Assembly (NCBI RefSeq): GCF_003116035.1
Contig: NZ_LGQW01000015.1
Coordinates: 517,156 to 581,155 of the forward strand
From: Azospirillum sp. TSH64
Lineage (GTDB): Bacteria > Pseudomonadota > Alphaproteobacteria > Azospirillales > Azospirillaceae
Length of the DNA stretch: 64,000 bases
Direction: 5' to 3'
Shown here: positions 43,115 to 52,627 of the stretch, piece by piece
Numbering within the stretch: position 1 is the first letter of the stretch
Layout of the letters: each line of letters opens with the position of its first letter
Notes under the pieces: model-generated
The model's input: only the letters and a program-made list of their open reading frames with translations
Told to the model about the DNA's origin: nothing
Database searches by the model: none
Position numbers and translations under genes: made by a program

Positions 43115-44543
43115 ACGCCCTGCCGGGCTGGCCACCGCCGTCGCCGCCGCTGTCGTCGCTGTCGAGGACGACGCGGTCGCGCCCCTCGTCCTTCGCCCGG
43201 TACAGCGCGTTGTCGGCCCGGATCAGCAGGCGGTCGATGCTGTCGCCGTCGCGGACTCCGGCGACGCCGAAGCTGCCGGTCTGCCGGTGGCCGTTGGAGA
43301 AGTCATAGCCGCGGATCGTCCGGCGCAGCCGCTCGGCCATGGCGAAGGCCGCTTCCGGGCTGGCCTCCGGGCACAGGATCAGGAATTCCTCGCCGCCCCA
43401 GCGGCCGACCGTGTCGGTGGCGCGCAGCGCCTTGCGGGCCAGTGCGGCGAACTCGATCAGCACCTGGTCGCCGAAGACATGGCCATAGCGGTCGTTGACC
43501 TGCTTGAAGTGGTCAAGATCGACGAGGATGATCGACATCTGCCTGCCGTAGCGGGCGGCGCGCTCCATCTCCGCACGGCAGACCTCGTTCAGATGGCTGC
43601 GGTTGGCAAGCCCGGTCAGCACGTCGGTGCGCGACTGCACCCGCAGCCGCTCGTTCACCCGCATCAGCGTCACGATCCAGAACAGGCTGGTCAGGATGAC
43701 CGCCGCCGGGATGGCGAGCAGTTTCGCCAGCGTCCAAAGATCGAGCGGCGACTGCACCTGGATGGCGACATGCCGGTTGGCGATGGTGGTCCGTTCGGCG
43801 GCCGAGATCGTCCGGACGCCGCGGTCCAGCGCCGCCAGCAGCTCCGGCTCGTCCCGGCGGACGCCGATGCGCAGCAGGTTTTCATAGCCCGGCAGATGGC
43901 CGGCGACCTTCAGGTTGAACCAGCCGGCCGTCTTGATGGTGAAGACGGCGACGGTCAGCGACCGCAGCGTCATGTCGGCCTTGCCGCGGGACACCATGGC
44001 GAAGGCCTCCGCCTCGCTGTCGACCACGACGATGCGCAGGTCGGGAAAGTCGCGGCGCACCCGCTCCTCGGTCGAGGTTCCCTTGGGAAGCACCATCGTC
44101 TCGCCGCCGAGGGCGGATAGGTCGGCGATGAAATCGTGGCCTTCCCGCGTCACCAGCACATTGGGATCGACGAACATCGGCTCGGTGAAGGCCAGCCATT
44201 CCTCCCGCTTAGGCGTCCGGTTCAGGAAGCTGAGGAAGCGGCAGCGCCCGTCCCGCACCGCCGCCATGCTGTCCTCCCAGTCGCGGGTCGGCAGCGGGGT
44301 GAGCGCGACCCCGGAACGCTCCGACACCAGGGCCAGCAGGTCGGCGGCGATCCCCTGGTGCCTGCCGTCGGCGGTGATGGTTTCGTAAGGGGGCCAGTCG
44401 GGGTCGGCGCAGTAGGTCACGCTTCCGCCGGCGCTCTCGGCGCCATAGGCCGCCGCGGCAATCAGGAGATGAACCGGAACCGTCAGGACCGCCAGACCTT
44501 GCAGCAGCCGCCTTGCCGCTCTCCCCGACATCGAATCTGCCAT
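43086..44543 (-). CDS. diguanylate cyclase with periplasmic solute-binding sensor
   Basis: 485 residues. An N-terminal signal peptide or anchor (to about residue 37) is followed by an SBP_bac_3 domain (GSVTYCADPDWPPYETITADGRHQGIAADLL through to about 260). A transmembrane helix (LLAIPAAVILTSLFWIVTLM) then leads to a GGDEF domain with RTDVLTGLANRSHLNEV and active-site GGEEF. An I-site RxxD is not evident ahead of it. It should make c-di-GMP when a small polar ligand, probably an amino acid, binds outside. The last 29 bases overlap the regulator's 3' end. Confidence 0.88.
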   Translation of the reverse strand: MADSMSGRAARRLLQGLAVLTVPVHLLIAAAAYGAESAGGSVTYCADPDWPPYETITADGRHQGIAADLLALVSERSGVALTPLPTRDWEDSMAAVRDGRCRFLSFLNRTPKREEWLAFTEPMFVDPNVLVTREGHDFIADLSALGGETMVLPKGTSTEERVRRDFPDLRIVVVDSEAEAFAMVSRGKADMTLRSLTVAVFTIKTAGWFNLKVAGHLPGYENLLRIGVRRDEPELLAALDRGVRTISAAERTTIANRHVAIQVQSPLDLWTLAKLLAIPAAVILTSLFWIVTLMRVNERLRVQSRTDVLTGLANRSHLNEVCRAEMERAARYGRQMSIILVDLDHFKQVNDRYGHVFGDQVLIEFAALARKALRATDTVGRWGGEEFLILCPEASPEAAFAMAERLRRTIRGYDFSNGHRQTGSFGVAGVRDGDSIDRLLIRADNALYRAKDEGRDRVVLDSDDSGGDGGGQPGRAFSRTACPAG

Positions 44544-44759
44544 ACAGCCACTTCTCCGGCGTCGGTCGACGCAGCCTGGTCGGCTTACCCAAGTATGTCA
44601 CGACAGAATAACGCTGTTTGCCGCGTGCGGCTTGCGAAATGATGCGCCGCTGGCCCGCAACTTGCTGAGAATTGGTCGCAAGATCGGCCGGAGCACGGAC
44701 CTCGGTCCTTTTCTGACCCGATCGATGCAAGCTGCTTTGCATTTTGCCAATGGCGGGCC

Positions 44760-45638
44760 ATGAACGGTGACATTCTGCATCACGTCCCCCACCACAGGGG
44801 GACGGCATTCGCTCCGGAAGCGATGGCCCGCATGCTGGCGGTTTCCACCACGGCCCTGGCGCAGGGGCGGGGAATCACCCTGGATGTCGGCGTCCTGACC
44901 GGCACGCCGCCGCGCCTGATCGGCAATGCGGAGACCGTCAGCAGCCTGTGCAACGCGCTGGCGGCGAGCGCCATCGCCAGCGCAGCACCGGGCCGGCTCG
45001 GCCTGCGGCTGTCGGCCCAGCCGGCCGGCGAGGATTCGGTCGTCTTCCGGGCCGAGCTGCATGGCCGCTACGAGGCCAAGTGCGAGGACGGGTTCAACAA
45101 GGATTTCATGCGCCGCCTGCTCGCCGCCCTGGGCGCGCAGATGAGCGTGACCGAGGAGGCCGACGGATCGCGGCGCGCCGTGCTCGACATGCCGGCGGCC
45201 CTGCCCTCCCGCACCACCGACGGCGAGCTTCTGATGAACTGGGCGCGGTCGCGCGGCGGCCGGCTGCTGGTGGTGGACGACAGCGCCACCAACCGCATGG
45301 TGGTGGCCGGGCTGCTCGCCAAGGCCGGCTTCTCGGTCGAGACCGCCAATGGCGGGGCGGAGGCGGTGGAGGCGGTCGCCCAGGCGCCGGTGCCGCCCGA
45401 GGCGGTGCTGATGGACGTGGCGATGCCCGACATGGACGGCGCCACCGCCACCGCCACCATCCGCCGGCTGGCCGACGACCGGGCGCGCATCCCGATCATC
45501 GCCGTCACCGCCAACGCCCAGCCCGAGGACCGCATCCGCTGCCTGGCGGCCGGGATGAACGACTATCTGACCAAGCCGGTCCGCCGCGCCGACCTGCTGG
45601 CCGCGCTGGAACGCTGGCTGGCGCCCCAGCCTGCCTGA
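44760..45638 (+). CDS. receiver-domain protein with degenerate HATPase-like N-terminus
   Basis: 292 residues. The C-terminal receiver (about 170-290) is intact: LLVVDDSATNRMVVAGLL, phospho-Asp in VLMDVAMPDMDG, switch Thr in IAVTANAQ and Lys in YLTKPV. The N-terminal 160 residues align by pattern with a histidine-kinase ATPase domain. NAETVSSLCNALAASAIASA stands where the N-box lies, and FMRRLLAALGAQMSVTEEADGSRRAVLDMP where the G2 end lies. However, the Asn and the GxGxG are absent and there is no HisKA domain. It looks like the remnant of a hybrid kinase that acts only as a response regulator. Confidence 0.8.
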   Translation: MNGDILHHVPHHRGTAFAPEAMARMLAVSTTALAQGRGITLDVGVLTGTPPRLIGNAETVSSLCNALAASAIASAAPGRLGLRLSAQPAGEDSVVFRAELHGRYEAKCEDGFNKDFMRRLLAALGAQMSVTEEADGSRRAVLDMPAALPSRTTDGELLMNWARSRGGRLLVVDDSATNRMVVAGLLAKAGFSVETANGGAEAVEAVAQAPVPPEAVLMDVAMPDMDGATATATIRRLADDRARIPIIAVTANAQPEDRIRCLAAGMNDYLTKPVRRADLLAALERWLAPQPA

Positions 45639-45665
45639 TGTCGCTGCCGGCCTGACCTCACATCG

Positions 45666-46217
45666 TCAGAACGAAGAGTCGGGCTCCTTGAGGAACGCCT
45701 CCTCCGCCGGCGTGCTCGCGCGGCCGAGAAGGGCGTTGCGGTGGGGGAAGCGGCCGAAGCGTTCGATGATCTCGCGGTGGCGCTGGGCGTAGCGGATCGT
45801 CGTCTCGTCGCCCACCCGTTCGGTGAACAGCGCGACGGAGCGCTCCTGGCTGCCCATGTCCTCGTGATGCTCGAAGGGCAGATAGAGGAAGGTCCGCTCG
45901 TCGGCGGTGCATTCCAGGTCGAAGCCGTTGGCGACGGCATGCTCGCTCGCTTCCCGCGCCCTGGCGTCGGTGGCGAAGGCGCGCGGGTCGTCGCGGAACA
46001 TGTTGCGCGGCACCTGATCGAGCAGCACGCAGAGCGCGATGCAGCCGTCGACATCCTCCATCCAGTGGTCGTAGTCGCCGCGGGCCGCCGCCTCGTAATG
46101 CGGGCCCAGCGTGTCGGCCACCGCGCGGTCGAAACTGGCCGACCTGCGGAACCAATAGGGCTTCATCGCCTCGTCGAACCAGAAATCGACGATCTCGTCG
46201 ATCAGACTGTCCACCAT
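45666..46217 (-). CDS. DUF924 family protein
   Basis: 183 residues. Family blocks: EIVDFWFDEAMKPYWFRRSASFDRAV, CIALCVLLDQVPRNMFRDDPRAFATDARAR, and FLYLPFEHHEDMGSQERSVALF ending in ERFGRFPHRNALLGRASTPAEEAFL. All-helical TPR-like fold, function unknown; widespread and single-copy in Proteobacteria. The ATG at 46217 is chosen where homology begins. Not in an evident operon: the petABC terminator precedes it. Confidence 0.85.
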   Translation of the reverse strand: MVDSLIDEIVDFWFDEAMKPYWFRRSASFDRAVADTLGPHYEAAARGDYDHWMEDVDGCIALCVLLDQVPRNMFRDDPRAFATDARAREASEHAVANGFDLECTADERTFLYLPFEHHEDMGSQERSVALFTERVGDETTIRYAQRHREIIERFGRFPHRNALLGRASTPAEEAFLKEPDSSF

Positions 46218-46261
46218 TGTCTTCTCCGCCTTGCCTTGTGTCGCCCGACGACACACTCCCC

Positions 46262-46294
46262 AAAAAGAACAGGGCGCCCGTCGGGGCGCCCTGT
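46262..46294 (-). terminator. terminator after petABC
   Basis: Perfect 11-base hairpin (ACAGGGCGCCC with GGGCGCCCTGT, four-base loop), followed on the minus strand by TTCTTTTTG. It lies about 35 bases after the petC stop and ends the cytochrome bc1 operon. Confidence 0.85.
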
Positions 46295-46329
46295 CCATGT
46301 CCTAAATCACGTCACCCGAACCGTCAGGC

Positions 46330-47091
46330 TCAGTGCAGCGTGCTCCACAGCTTGCGCTTGGCGGCGTACATCAGGCCGGCCAGCACCAACAGGAACAGGA
46401 TGACCTTGACGCCCATCTGCTTGCGGGCATCGAGGTGCGGTTCCGCGACGAAGGTCAGGAAGGTCGCCACGTCGTGCGCCTGCTGTTCCACCGTCGCCTT
46501 GGTGCCGTCGGCGAAGGTGACGCCGTCGGGCTGCAGGATGTTCGGCATGCCGACCTGATGGCCGGGGAACACCTTGTTGTAGTTCATGCCGGGCATCACA
46601 TGGACGTCGGCCGGCGGCTCCTCGAACCCGGTCAGGAAGGCGTAGAGGTAATCCTCGCCGCCGACGCGGGCCTTCGCCATCAGCGACAGGTCCGGCGGCA
46701 GGGCGCCGTTGTTCGACGCGCGGGCCGCCTGGTCGTTGGCGAACGGCGACGGGAAGCGGTCGGCCGGGAGACCCGGACGCATGAACATCTCGCCGGCGTC
46801 GTTCGGGCCGGCCTGCACCTCGTAGCCGGAAGCGATGCCCTTCAGCTCGTCTTCCTTGAAGCCGATGCCGGCCAGCGTGCGGATCGGCACCAGACGCATG
46901 GAATGGCAGGCCGAGCAGACTTCCTTGTAGATCTGGAAGCCGCGCTGCGCCGCCGCCTTGTCGATGGTGCCGAAGATGCCCGCATGCGCCCAGGTCTGCT
47001 TGGGGATGTGCACGCCTTCGGAGGCCTGCGCGGCCCCGGCGATGCCGAGAGCCAGCGCCGCCGAGAGGATTGCAGTCTTCAACGCGCGCAT
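46330..47091 (-). CDS. petC: cytochrome c1 of the bc1 complex
   Basis: 253 residues. Signal peptide 1-23 (ALGIAGAAQA). Haem site EVCSACHSM (CxxCH, about 53-57) and axial methionine in VMPGMNYNKVFPGHQVGMPN. A C-terminal membrane anchor (VKVILFLLVLAGLMYAA) precedes a basic end. Accepts electrons from the Rieske protein and passes them to a soluble or membrane cytochrome c. The start overlaps the petB stop. Confidence 0.94.
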   Translation of the reverse strand: MRALKTAILSAALALGIAGAAQASEGVHIPKQTWAHAGIFGTIDKAAAQRGFQIYKEVCSACHSMRLVPIRTLAGIGFKEDELKGIASGYEVQAGPNDAGEMFMRPGLPADRFPSPFANDQAARASNNGALPPDLSLMAKARVGGEDYLYAFLTGFEEPPADVHVMPGMNYNKVFPGHQVGMPNILQPDGVTFADGTKATVEQQAHDVATFLTFVAEPHLDARKQMGVKVILFLLVLAGLMYAAKRKLWSTLH

Positions 47092-48359
47092 CAGGCCTTC
47101 TCCATCGGCTTGGCATGGGCGCCGGCGGCGATGCTGCCCCCGCCCTTCAGAATGGACTCGGAGATGCTGTTGGGAAGCGGACGCGTGCGCTCCAGCTTGC
47201 CCAGCACCGGCAGCAGGACCAGGAAGTGGAAGAAGTAGTAGAAGGTGCCGATGCGCGCGATCACCAGCCAGGAACCCTCGGCCGGCATGGCGCCGGCATA
47301 GCCCAGGATCAGGGCGTCGATGGCCAGGATCCAGAAGAACTGGCGGTAGACCGGGCGGAACTTGCAGCTGCGGACCTTGGAGCGGTCGAGCCACGGCAGG
47401 AAGGCCAGCAGCGCGATCGAGCCGAACATCGCCAGCACGCCGCCCAGCTTGTCCGGGATCGCGCGCAGCATGGCGTAGAAGGGCAGGAAGTACCATTCCG
47501 GCACGATGTGCGCCGGGGTCACCAGCGGGTTGGCCGGGATGTAGTTGTCCGGATGGCCCATGTAGTTCGGCATGAAGAACACGAACACCGCGAAGATGAT
47601 CATGAAGATCACCACTGCGAAGCCGTCCTTCAGCGTGACGTAGGGGTTGAACGGGACGGTGTCCTGCGGGCCCTTCGGGTCGATGCCGAGCGGGTTGTTC
47701 GAGCCGCAGACATGCAGCGCCGCCGTGTGCAGGATCACCAGGCCCAGCAGGACGAAGGGCAGCAGGAAGTGCAGCGCGAAGAAGCGGTTCAGCGTCGGGT
47801 TGTCGACCGAGAAGCCGCCCCACAGCAGCGTGACGATGGGGTCGCCGACGATGGGGAAGGCCGAGAACAGGTTCGTGATGACGGTGGCACCCCAGAAGCT
47901 CATCTGGCCCCAGGGCAGCACGTAGCCCATGAAGGCGGTGCCCATCATGACGAGGAAGATGATGACGCCGAGGATCCACAGGATCTCGCGCGGGGCCTTG
48001 TAGGAGCCGTAATAGAGCGCGCGGAACATGTGGATGTAGACGGCGATGAAGAACATCGACGCGCCGTTGGCGTGCACGTAGCGGATCAGCCAGCCGTAAT
48101 TCACGTCGCGCATGATGCGCTCGACCGAATCGAAGGCCAGCGAGGTGTGGGACGAGTACTGCATCGCCAGGAACAGGCCCGTGGCGATCATGATCATCAG
48201 CATGATGCCGGCAATCGCACCGAACGCCCACAGATAGTTGACGTTCCGCGGCATCGGGTAATGGTTGTACTCGTGATCCAGCATCGTGAAGATCGGCAGG
48301 CGGCTGTCGATCCAGTTCACGACCGGATTCTTGAACTTGGTGGCTTGAGCCTGAGCCAT
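47091..48359 (-). CDS. petB: cytochrome b of the bc1 complex
   Basis: 422 residues, eight membrane helices. Haem-ligand histidines are in SSHTSLAF and [26 protein letters not shown]. The Qo-site motif appears as PEWYF in [15 protein letters not shown]. Fused full-length b as in most alphaproteobacteria (no separate subunit IV). Oxidises ubiquinol at Qo and reduces quinone at Qi. Middle gene of petABC. Confidence 0.95.
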   Translation of the reverse strand: MAQAQATKFKNPVVNWIDSRLPIFTMLDHEYNHYPMPRNVNYLWAFGAIAGIMLMIMIATGLFLAMQYSSHTSLAFDSVERIMRDVNYGWLIRYVHANGASMFFIAVYIHMFRALYYGSYKAPREILWILGVIIFLVMMGTAFMGYVLPWGQMSFWGATVITNLFSAFPIVGDPIVTLLWGGFSVDNPTLNRFFALHFLLPFVLLGLVILHTAALHVCGSNNPLGIDPKGPQDTVPFNPYVTLKDGFAVVIFMIIFAVFVFFMPNYMGHPDNYIPANPLVTPAHIVPEWYFLPFYAMLRAIPDKLGGVLAMFGSIALLAFLPWLDRSKVRSCKFRPVYRQFFWILAIDALILGYAGAMPAEGSWLVIARIGTFYYFFHFLVLLPVLGKLERTRPLPNSISESILKGGGSIAAGAHAKPMEKA

Positions 48360-48389
48360 CTCGGGGGTCTCCAGAACCGTTGGGCCGCG

Positions 48390-48959
48390 TTAACCGAGCC
48401 GGATCTTGGTATCGCCGGTGAAGGCGTACGTCGGAAGGACAAGGTTGGCGGGGGCCGGGCCCTTGCGGATGCGCCCAGCGGTGTCGTAGTGCGAGCCGTG
48501 GCAGGGGCAGAACCACCCGCCGTAGTCGCCGCGCGGATCGGTGACCTTCTGCCCGAGCGGCACACAGCCCAGATGCGTGCAGATGCCGATGACGATCAGC
48601 CATTCAGGCTTCTTCACGCGGGCATCGTCGGCAACCGGGTCGCGCAGGTCGCCCAGATTGACCTTCTTGGCGGACTCGATCTCCTCGGCGGTGCGGTGGC
48701 GGACAAAGACAGGCTTTCCGCGCCAGGTGACCGTGATCGCCTGACCTTCGGCCACGGGGGCCAGATCGACGTCGATGGAGGCAAGCGCCAGGGTGTCGGC
48801 CGCCGGGTTCAGGCTGTCGATGAAGGGCCAGGCCGCCGAGGCGGCCCCGACGACACCGACCGCACCGGTGGCAAGATACAGAAAATCGCGGCGGGAACCC
48901 CCCTCGCCGCTGGAGGCCGCGTGGCCACCCGTCCCGGGCGGATGCGTGGTCTGAGCCAT
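48390..48959 (-). CDS. petA: Rieske iron-sulfur protein of the bc1 complex
   Basis: 189 residues. The N-terminal [19 protein letters not shown] is a twin-arginine signal anchor, as expected for Tat-exported Rieske proteins. [2Fe-2S] ligands are in CTHLGC and CPCHGSHYD (about 138-160). ATG at 48959 has GAGGAGA nine bases upstream; a TTG further up is less likely. First gene of petABC, promoter in the gap before it. The rest of that gap (to 49197) shows nothing else. Confidence 0.94.
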   Translation of the reverse strand: MAQTTHPPGTGGHAASSGEGGSRRDFLYLATGAVGVVGAASAAWPFIDSLNPAADTLALASIDVDLAPVAEGQAITVTWRGKPVFVRHRTAEEIESAKKVNLGDLRDPVADDARVKKPEWLIVIGICTHLGCVPLGQKVTDPRGDYGGWFCPCHGSHYDTAGRIRKGPAPANLVLPTYAFTGDTKIRLG

Positions 48960-49197
48960 AAGCCTGTTTCTCCTCAAGGCATGCCCGACGCCCTTTGCCC
49001 GCGCCGGACGACCGATGGACCATTTTTATGCATGACACGGCACGCCCGCCCGCCGAAGGAAAAACCCTCAGGCACGCCGCATCGGTCCGGAGTGGGTATC
49101 TCCAGCTTCTGCGCTGCGGTATACCGTCGCGTCGACATCTTGAAAAGTCCTTGGCCGGGAGACAATTTGTCGCGTGTACAGGGGCAAGAACATTTGT

Positions 49198-49740
49198 ATG
49201 CAAAACAAACACTTCGAGGCAAGGCCCGCGTTGCGCCTTGTGCTGTTCGAACCCGACATTCCGCAGAACGCCGGGACCCTGATGCGACTCGCAGCCGGGC
49301 TGGGGGTGGCTTTGGATCTGATCGAACCCTGCGGTTTCGTGCTGGATGACCGAAGGTTGCGCCGCGCCGGGATGGACTATCTCGACCATCTCGACTGGAC
49401 CCGGCACAGCTCGTGGACCGCGTACCGCGCCGCACCGCAGGGCGGCCGGCTGGTGCTGCTGACCACGCGGGCGGCGATCCCCTACACCGATTTCCGCTTC
49501 GCCCCCGGCGACCGCCTGCTGGTCGGCCGCGAGAGCGCCGGCGTGCCGGACGAGGTGCATGAGGCCGCCGACGCCCGGCTGGTGATCCCGATGGTGCCGC
49601 CCGCCCGCTCCTTGAACGTTGCGGTCAGCGCGGCGATGGTGTTGGGTGAGGCCTTGCGGCAGACTGCCGCATTGGATGGTCGGCAGACTGCCGCACTTGT
49701 TTCCACCGCTCCCGCACAGCCGGAAATGCCATCGCCATGA
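49198..49740 (+). CDS. trmL: tRNA (cytidine(34)-2'-O)-methyltransferase
   Basis: 180 residues, SPOUT family. Methylates the wobble ribose of tRNA-Leu isoacceptors. Begins [24 protein letters not shown]. The knot-forming SAM site is seen in [15 protein letters not shown] and [26 protein letters not shown]. The 24-residue C-terminal tail after QTAALDGR is variable. ATG at 49198 is preferred over the one at 49174 because conservation begins after it. ATGA overlap with hemF. Confidence 0.88.
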   Translation: MQNKHFEARPALRLVLFEPDIPQNAGTLMRLAAGLGVALDLIEPCGFVLDDRRLRRAGMDYLDHLDWTRHSSWTAYRAAPQGGRLVLLTTRAAIPYTDFRFAPGDRLLVGRESAGVPDEVHEAADARLVIPMVPPARSLNVAVSAAMVLGEALRQTAALDGRQTAALVSTAPAQPEMPSP

Positions 49741-50612
49741 CAACCGACTCCAGCACCGTCGAAGAGCGCAAGGCCCGTGCCGCCGCCTGGTTCCGGGACC
49801 TGCGCGACCGCATCTGCGCGGCGTTCGAGGCGCTGGAGGACGAGCTGACCGGCACCCATGCCGAGCTGCCCGCCGGCCGGTTCGAGCGCAGGAGCTGGAC
49901 CCGCCCCGACCATGCCGGCGGCGAGGGCGGCGGCGGCACCATGTCGGTGATGAAGGGCCGGGTGTTCGAGAAGGTCGGGGTCAACATCTCGACCGTCCAC
50001 GGCACCTTCAGCCCGGAATTCCGCGCCAACATCCCCGGTGCTGCCGAGACCGGCGAATTCTGGGCGGCGGGCATCAGCCTGGTGGCGCACATGCGTTCGC
50101 CGCTGGTCCCGGCGACCCACATGAACACCCGCCACATCGTGACGACCAAGGGCTGGTTCGGCGGCGGCGCCGACCTGACGCCGATGATGGAGGACGAGCA
50201 GGACACCGCCGACTTCCACGCCGGCCTGCGCGCCGCCTGCGACCGGCACGACCCCGACTATTACCCGCGCTACAAGGAATGGTGCGACCGCTATTTCTAC
50301 CTGCCCCACCGCGGCGAGGCGCGCGGCGTCGGCGGCATCTTCTTCGACAACCTCGAGTCGGGCGACTGGGAGGCGGATTTCGCCTTCACCCGCGACGTCG
50401 GCACCGCCTTCCTCGACAGCTACGCCGCCCTGGTCCGCCGGCACATGAACCGGCCCTGGACCGCCGAGCAGCGCGAACACCAGCTGGTCCGCCGCGGCCG
50501 GTACGTCGAGTTCAACCTGCTCTATGACCGCGGCACCACCTTCGGCCTGAAGACCGGCGGCAACACCGAGGCGATCCTGATGAGCCTGCCGCCCGAGGTG
50601 AAGTGGCCGTGA
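49737..50612 (+). CDS. hemF: aerobic coproporphyrinogen III oxidase
   Basis: 291 residues. Oxygen-dependent decarboxylation of coproporphyrinogen III to protoporphyrinogen IX in haem synthesis. Family blocks [42 protein letters not shown] and the signature [25 protein letters not shown], then [28 protein letters not shown]. Complete. Coupled to trmL by ATGA. Haem supply fits with the adjacent bc1 genes. Confidence 0.94.
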   Translation: MTTDSSTVEERKARAAAWFRDLRDRICAAFEALEDELTGTHAELPAGRFERRSWTRPDHAGGEGGGGTMSVMKGRVFEKVGVNISTVHGTFSPEFRANIPGAAETGEFWAAGISLVAHMRSPLVPATHMNTRHIVTTKGWFGGGADLTPMMEDEQDTADFHAGLRAACDRHDPDYYPRYKEWCDRYFYLPHRGEARGVGGIFFDNLESGDWEADFAFTRDVGTAFLDSYAALVRRHMNRPWTAEQREHQLVRRGRYVEFNLLYDRGTTFGLKTGGNTEAILMSLPPEVKWP

Positions 50613-50631
50613 GGCAACGGCACACCCTGGG

Positions 50632-51567
50632 TCAGGCGGCCGGGCTTCCCCGGCCCGCAGCCGGAAAGGCCCCGCCGGGAGTGTCGACGCGGCCGGCGCC
50701 GGTGCGGAAGTAGCCTGTCGGCGTCGTCCCCATCGCCTTCTTGAACATCACGATGAATGCGGTGACGGACTCGTAGCCCAGGTCGCCGGCCACCCGCTGG
50801 ACCGTCGCCCCGCCGGCGAGGTCGCGCAGCGCGACGACCAGATGGAGCTGGCGGCGCCACTGGCCGAAGGTCAGCCCGGTTTCCTGGACCATCAGCCGCT
50901 TCAGGGACCGCTCGCTCATGGCGACATGCGCGGCCCAGCCGGCCAGCGTGCGGCGGTCGCCCGGATCCGCCGTCAGCGCCCTGGCGATCATGGCGATCTT
51001 GGGGTGGCCGGACACCGGCAGCCTCAACCCCTCCCTCGGCATCAGCGCCAGCTCGTCCAGCAGGACCCGCACGAGGCGGCCGGTGTGGTCGTCCGGGTCG
51101 TAGCCGTCCGGCACGTCGGCCAAGCGGAGGATCATCTCGCGGAGCATCGGCGACACCGACAGCGTGCAGCACTCGCGCGGCAACACTGCCGCGTCGGGTT
51201 CGACGAACAGGTAGGACAGGCGGGCGTTGGGCGTGACCTGATTGCTGTGCGGGACGCCGCCCGGAATCCACACCCCGCAATCCGGCGGAACGAGCCAGAG
51301 GCCGTTCGCCGTCGTGCAGGTGACGGCACCGTGCAAGGCCAGGATGAGCTGGCCCTGCCGGTGGCTGTGCTGCGGCACTTCGGCCTCGTAATCGCTGAAG
51401 TCGAGATGCAGGGCGACCGCCGGACGGTCCGGGCGGTCGGAGTCGCAGTCGAAGTCGTCGATGCAGGGACGCGGCCCCGTCGCCGATGGGGACGCCGAGC
51501 GGGATGCCGAGCGGGATGCCGGCTGGGACGCCGGCTGGGACGCTGAATGGCCTGTTTTGGAGATCAT
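50632..51567 (-). CDS. AraC family transcriptional regulator
   Basis: 311 residues. Residues 1-35 are a low-complexity Ser/Ala stretch encoded by 12-base tandem repeats. A cupin-like sensor follows (HLDFSDYEAEVPQHSHRQGQLILALHGAVT, WIPGGVPHSNQV). The C-terminal AraC-type double helix-turn-helix is complete: AAHVAMSERSLKRLMVQETGLTFGQWRRQLHL, then VAGDLGYESVTAFIVMFKKAMGTTPTGYFR. Divergent from the NmrA-like oxidoreductase, which it probably controls. Its Shine-Dalgarno and start codon lie within a strong inverted repeat. Confidence 0.88.
   Translation of the reverse strand: MISKTGHSASQPASQPASRSASRSASPSATGPRPCIDDFDCDSDRPDRPAVALHLDFSDYEAEVPQHSHRQGQLILALHGAVTCTTANGLWLVPPDCGVWIPGGVPHSNQVTPNARLSYLFVEPDAAVLPRECCTLSVSPMLREMILRLADVPDGYDPDDHTGRLVRVLLDELALMPREGLRLPVSGHPKIAMIARALTADPGDRRTLAGWAAHVAMSERSLKRLMVQETGLTFGQWRRQLHLVVALRDLAGGATVQRVAGDLGYESVTAFIVMFKKAMGTTPTGYFRTGAGRVDTPGGAFPAAGRGSPAA
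51489..51548. repeat. 12-base tandem repeat inside the AraC gene
   Basis: Five consecutive 12-base units starting 51489, 51501, 51513, 51525 and 51537, each a variant of GGGATGCCGAGC. They encode a four-residue Ser/Ala-rich repeat (read from the minus strand) at the N-terminus of the AraC protein. In-frame copy-number change would alter only this tail. Confidence 0.85.
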
Positions 51568-51584
51568 ATGGCATTATCTCCAAA
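51556..51584. promoter_or_regulatory. inverted repeat over the ribosome site and start codon of the AraC gene
   Basis: TTTGGAGAT at 51556-51564 and ATCTCCAAA at 51576-51584 are exact nine-base inverted arms with an 11-base spacer. In the minus-strand transcript, the upstream arm contains the GGAGA ribosome site, the loop holds the start ATG, and the second arm is codons 2-4. The same half-site, TTGGAGAT, recurs at 51671 as the ribosome site of the divergent NmrA gene. It may be an operator, a translational hairpin, or both. Confidence 0.6.
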
Positions 51585-51682
51585 TTCATGCGGACGGCAA
51601 TCCGCTATCACTGGGGCACGACAGCGCGGTCGCCCATCCACAGGGTGCGACCCCGAACAGCTGACCCCCATTGGAGATTGCC

Positions 51683-52615
51683 ATGCGCATTGCCGTCGTC
51701 GGCGCGACCGGAAGGATCGGCGCCCCGCTCACCCGCACCCTGCTGGGCGCCGGGCATCAGGTAAAGGCCCTGTCGAGAGGCGGTCCGGCCCTCGACGCCC
51801 TGGTCGCGGCCGGAGCGGAGCCGTTTTTGGGAAGTTTCGACACCGGCACCGGAGATCTCGGCGAGTTCTTCCAGGACGCCGATGCCGCCTTCCTGATGGT
51901 GAAGACCGACTGGACCAACATTCACGGGCATTATCCGACGGTCGCCCGGCGCTTCGTCGATGCGCTCCGCGGCTCTCCGGTCAGGCTGGCCGTGAGCCTG
52001 ACCGCCATCGGATCGGAAGTCGGCGGCAGCACGGGCCATTTTGAAAGCTTCCACCATCTGGACCGGACGCTGAACCAGCTCGACGCCATCGACCTCGTGC
52101 ATCTGCGTGCCGGCTGGTTCATGGAGAACATGCTGTTCTTCGCCGATGGGGTCGCACATCATGGCCGGATCGGCTGGTCGCTCCAGCCCGATGTGGCCCT
52201 GCCCTGGGTGGCGACGCAGGACATCGCCGGGCTGGCCGCCCGGGAACTGACCAACCCGACGGGCCAGCACCGCGTCGTCCGCGAGGTCGGGTCGGAGGAT
52301 CTCACCATGCCCGAGGTGGCGGCCCTCATCGCCCGGGAGATCGGCCGGCCAGTGGAGTATCGCTTCGTCGACCGGAACCGGCTGGAGGTCGAAGCCCGGT
52401 TTCGGGAGAGGTTCGGCACGCCGGACCGCTGGCTCGACGACAGCCTGACGCTGGACGCGCTGAACAGCCGGCGGGTGCGGTTCCATGACAGCCGCAGCCC
52501 GCTGCCCACCAGGATGGAGGGTTTCCTCAAGGATGTCTGGAAGCCGGCCTATCTGCGGGCGCTTGCCGGGCCCCGGGATAGCGAGACCTTCTTCACATGG
52601 TGCTCCCGGACCTGA
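51683..52615 (+). CDS. NmrA-like NAD(P)-binding oxidoreductase
   Basis: 310 residues. Atypical SDR: MRIAVVGATGRIGAPLTRTLLGAGHQVKALSRG is the Rossmann start, and DAAFLMVKTDWTNIHGHYPTVARRFVDAL follows. No catalytic YxxxK is evident, as usual in NmrA/HSCARG-like proteins. It may sense NADPH or reduce quinones. Start ATG 51683 has GGAG six bases upstream. Divergent from the AraC regulator. The next gene on the + strand is the topoisomerase; a small minus-strand gene lies between them. Confidence 0.82.
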   Translation: MRIAVVGATGRIGAPLTRTLLGAGHQVKALSRGGPALDALVAAGAEPFLGSFDTGTGDLGEFFQDADAAFLMVKTDWTNIHGHYPTVARRFVDALRGSPVRLAVSLTAIGSEVGGSTGHFESFHHLDRTLNQLDAIDLVHLRAGWFMENMLFFADGVAHHGRIGWSLQPDVALPWVATQDIAGLAARELTNPTGQHRVVREVGSEDLTMPEVAALIAREIGRPVEYRFVDRNRLEVEARFRERFGTPDRWLDDSLTLDALNSRRVRFHDSRSPLPTRMEGFLKDVWKPAYLRALAGPRDSETFFTWCSRT

Positions 52616-52627
52616 CGGCCGATTCCG

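Noticed and set aside
51489..51548. CRISPR-like repeat
   Set aside because: Contiguous 12-base units without spacers, inside a coding sequence.
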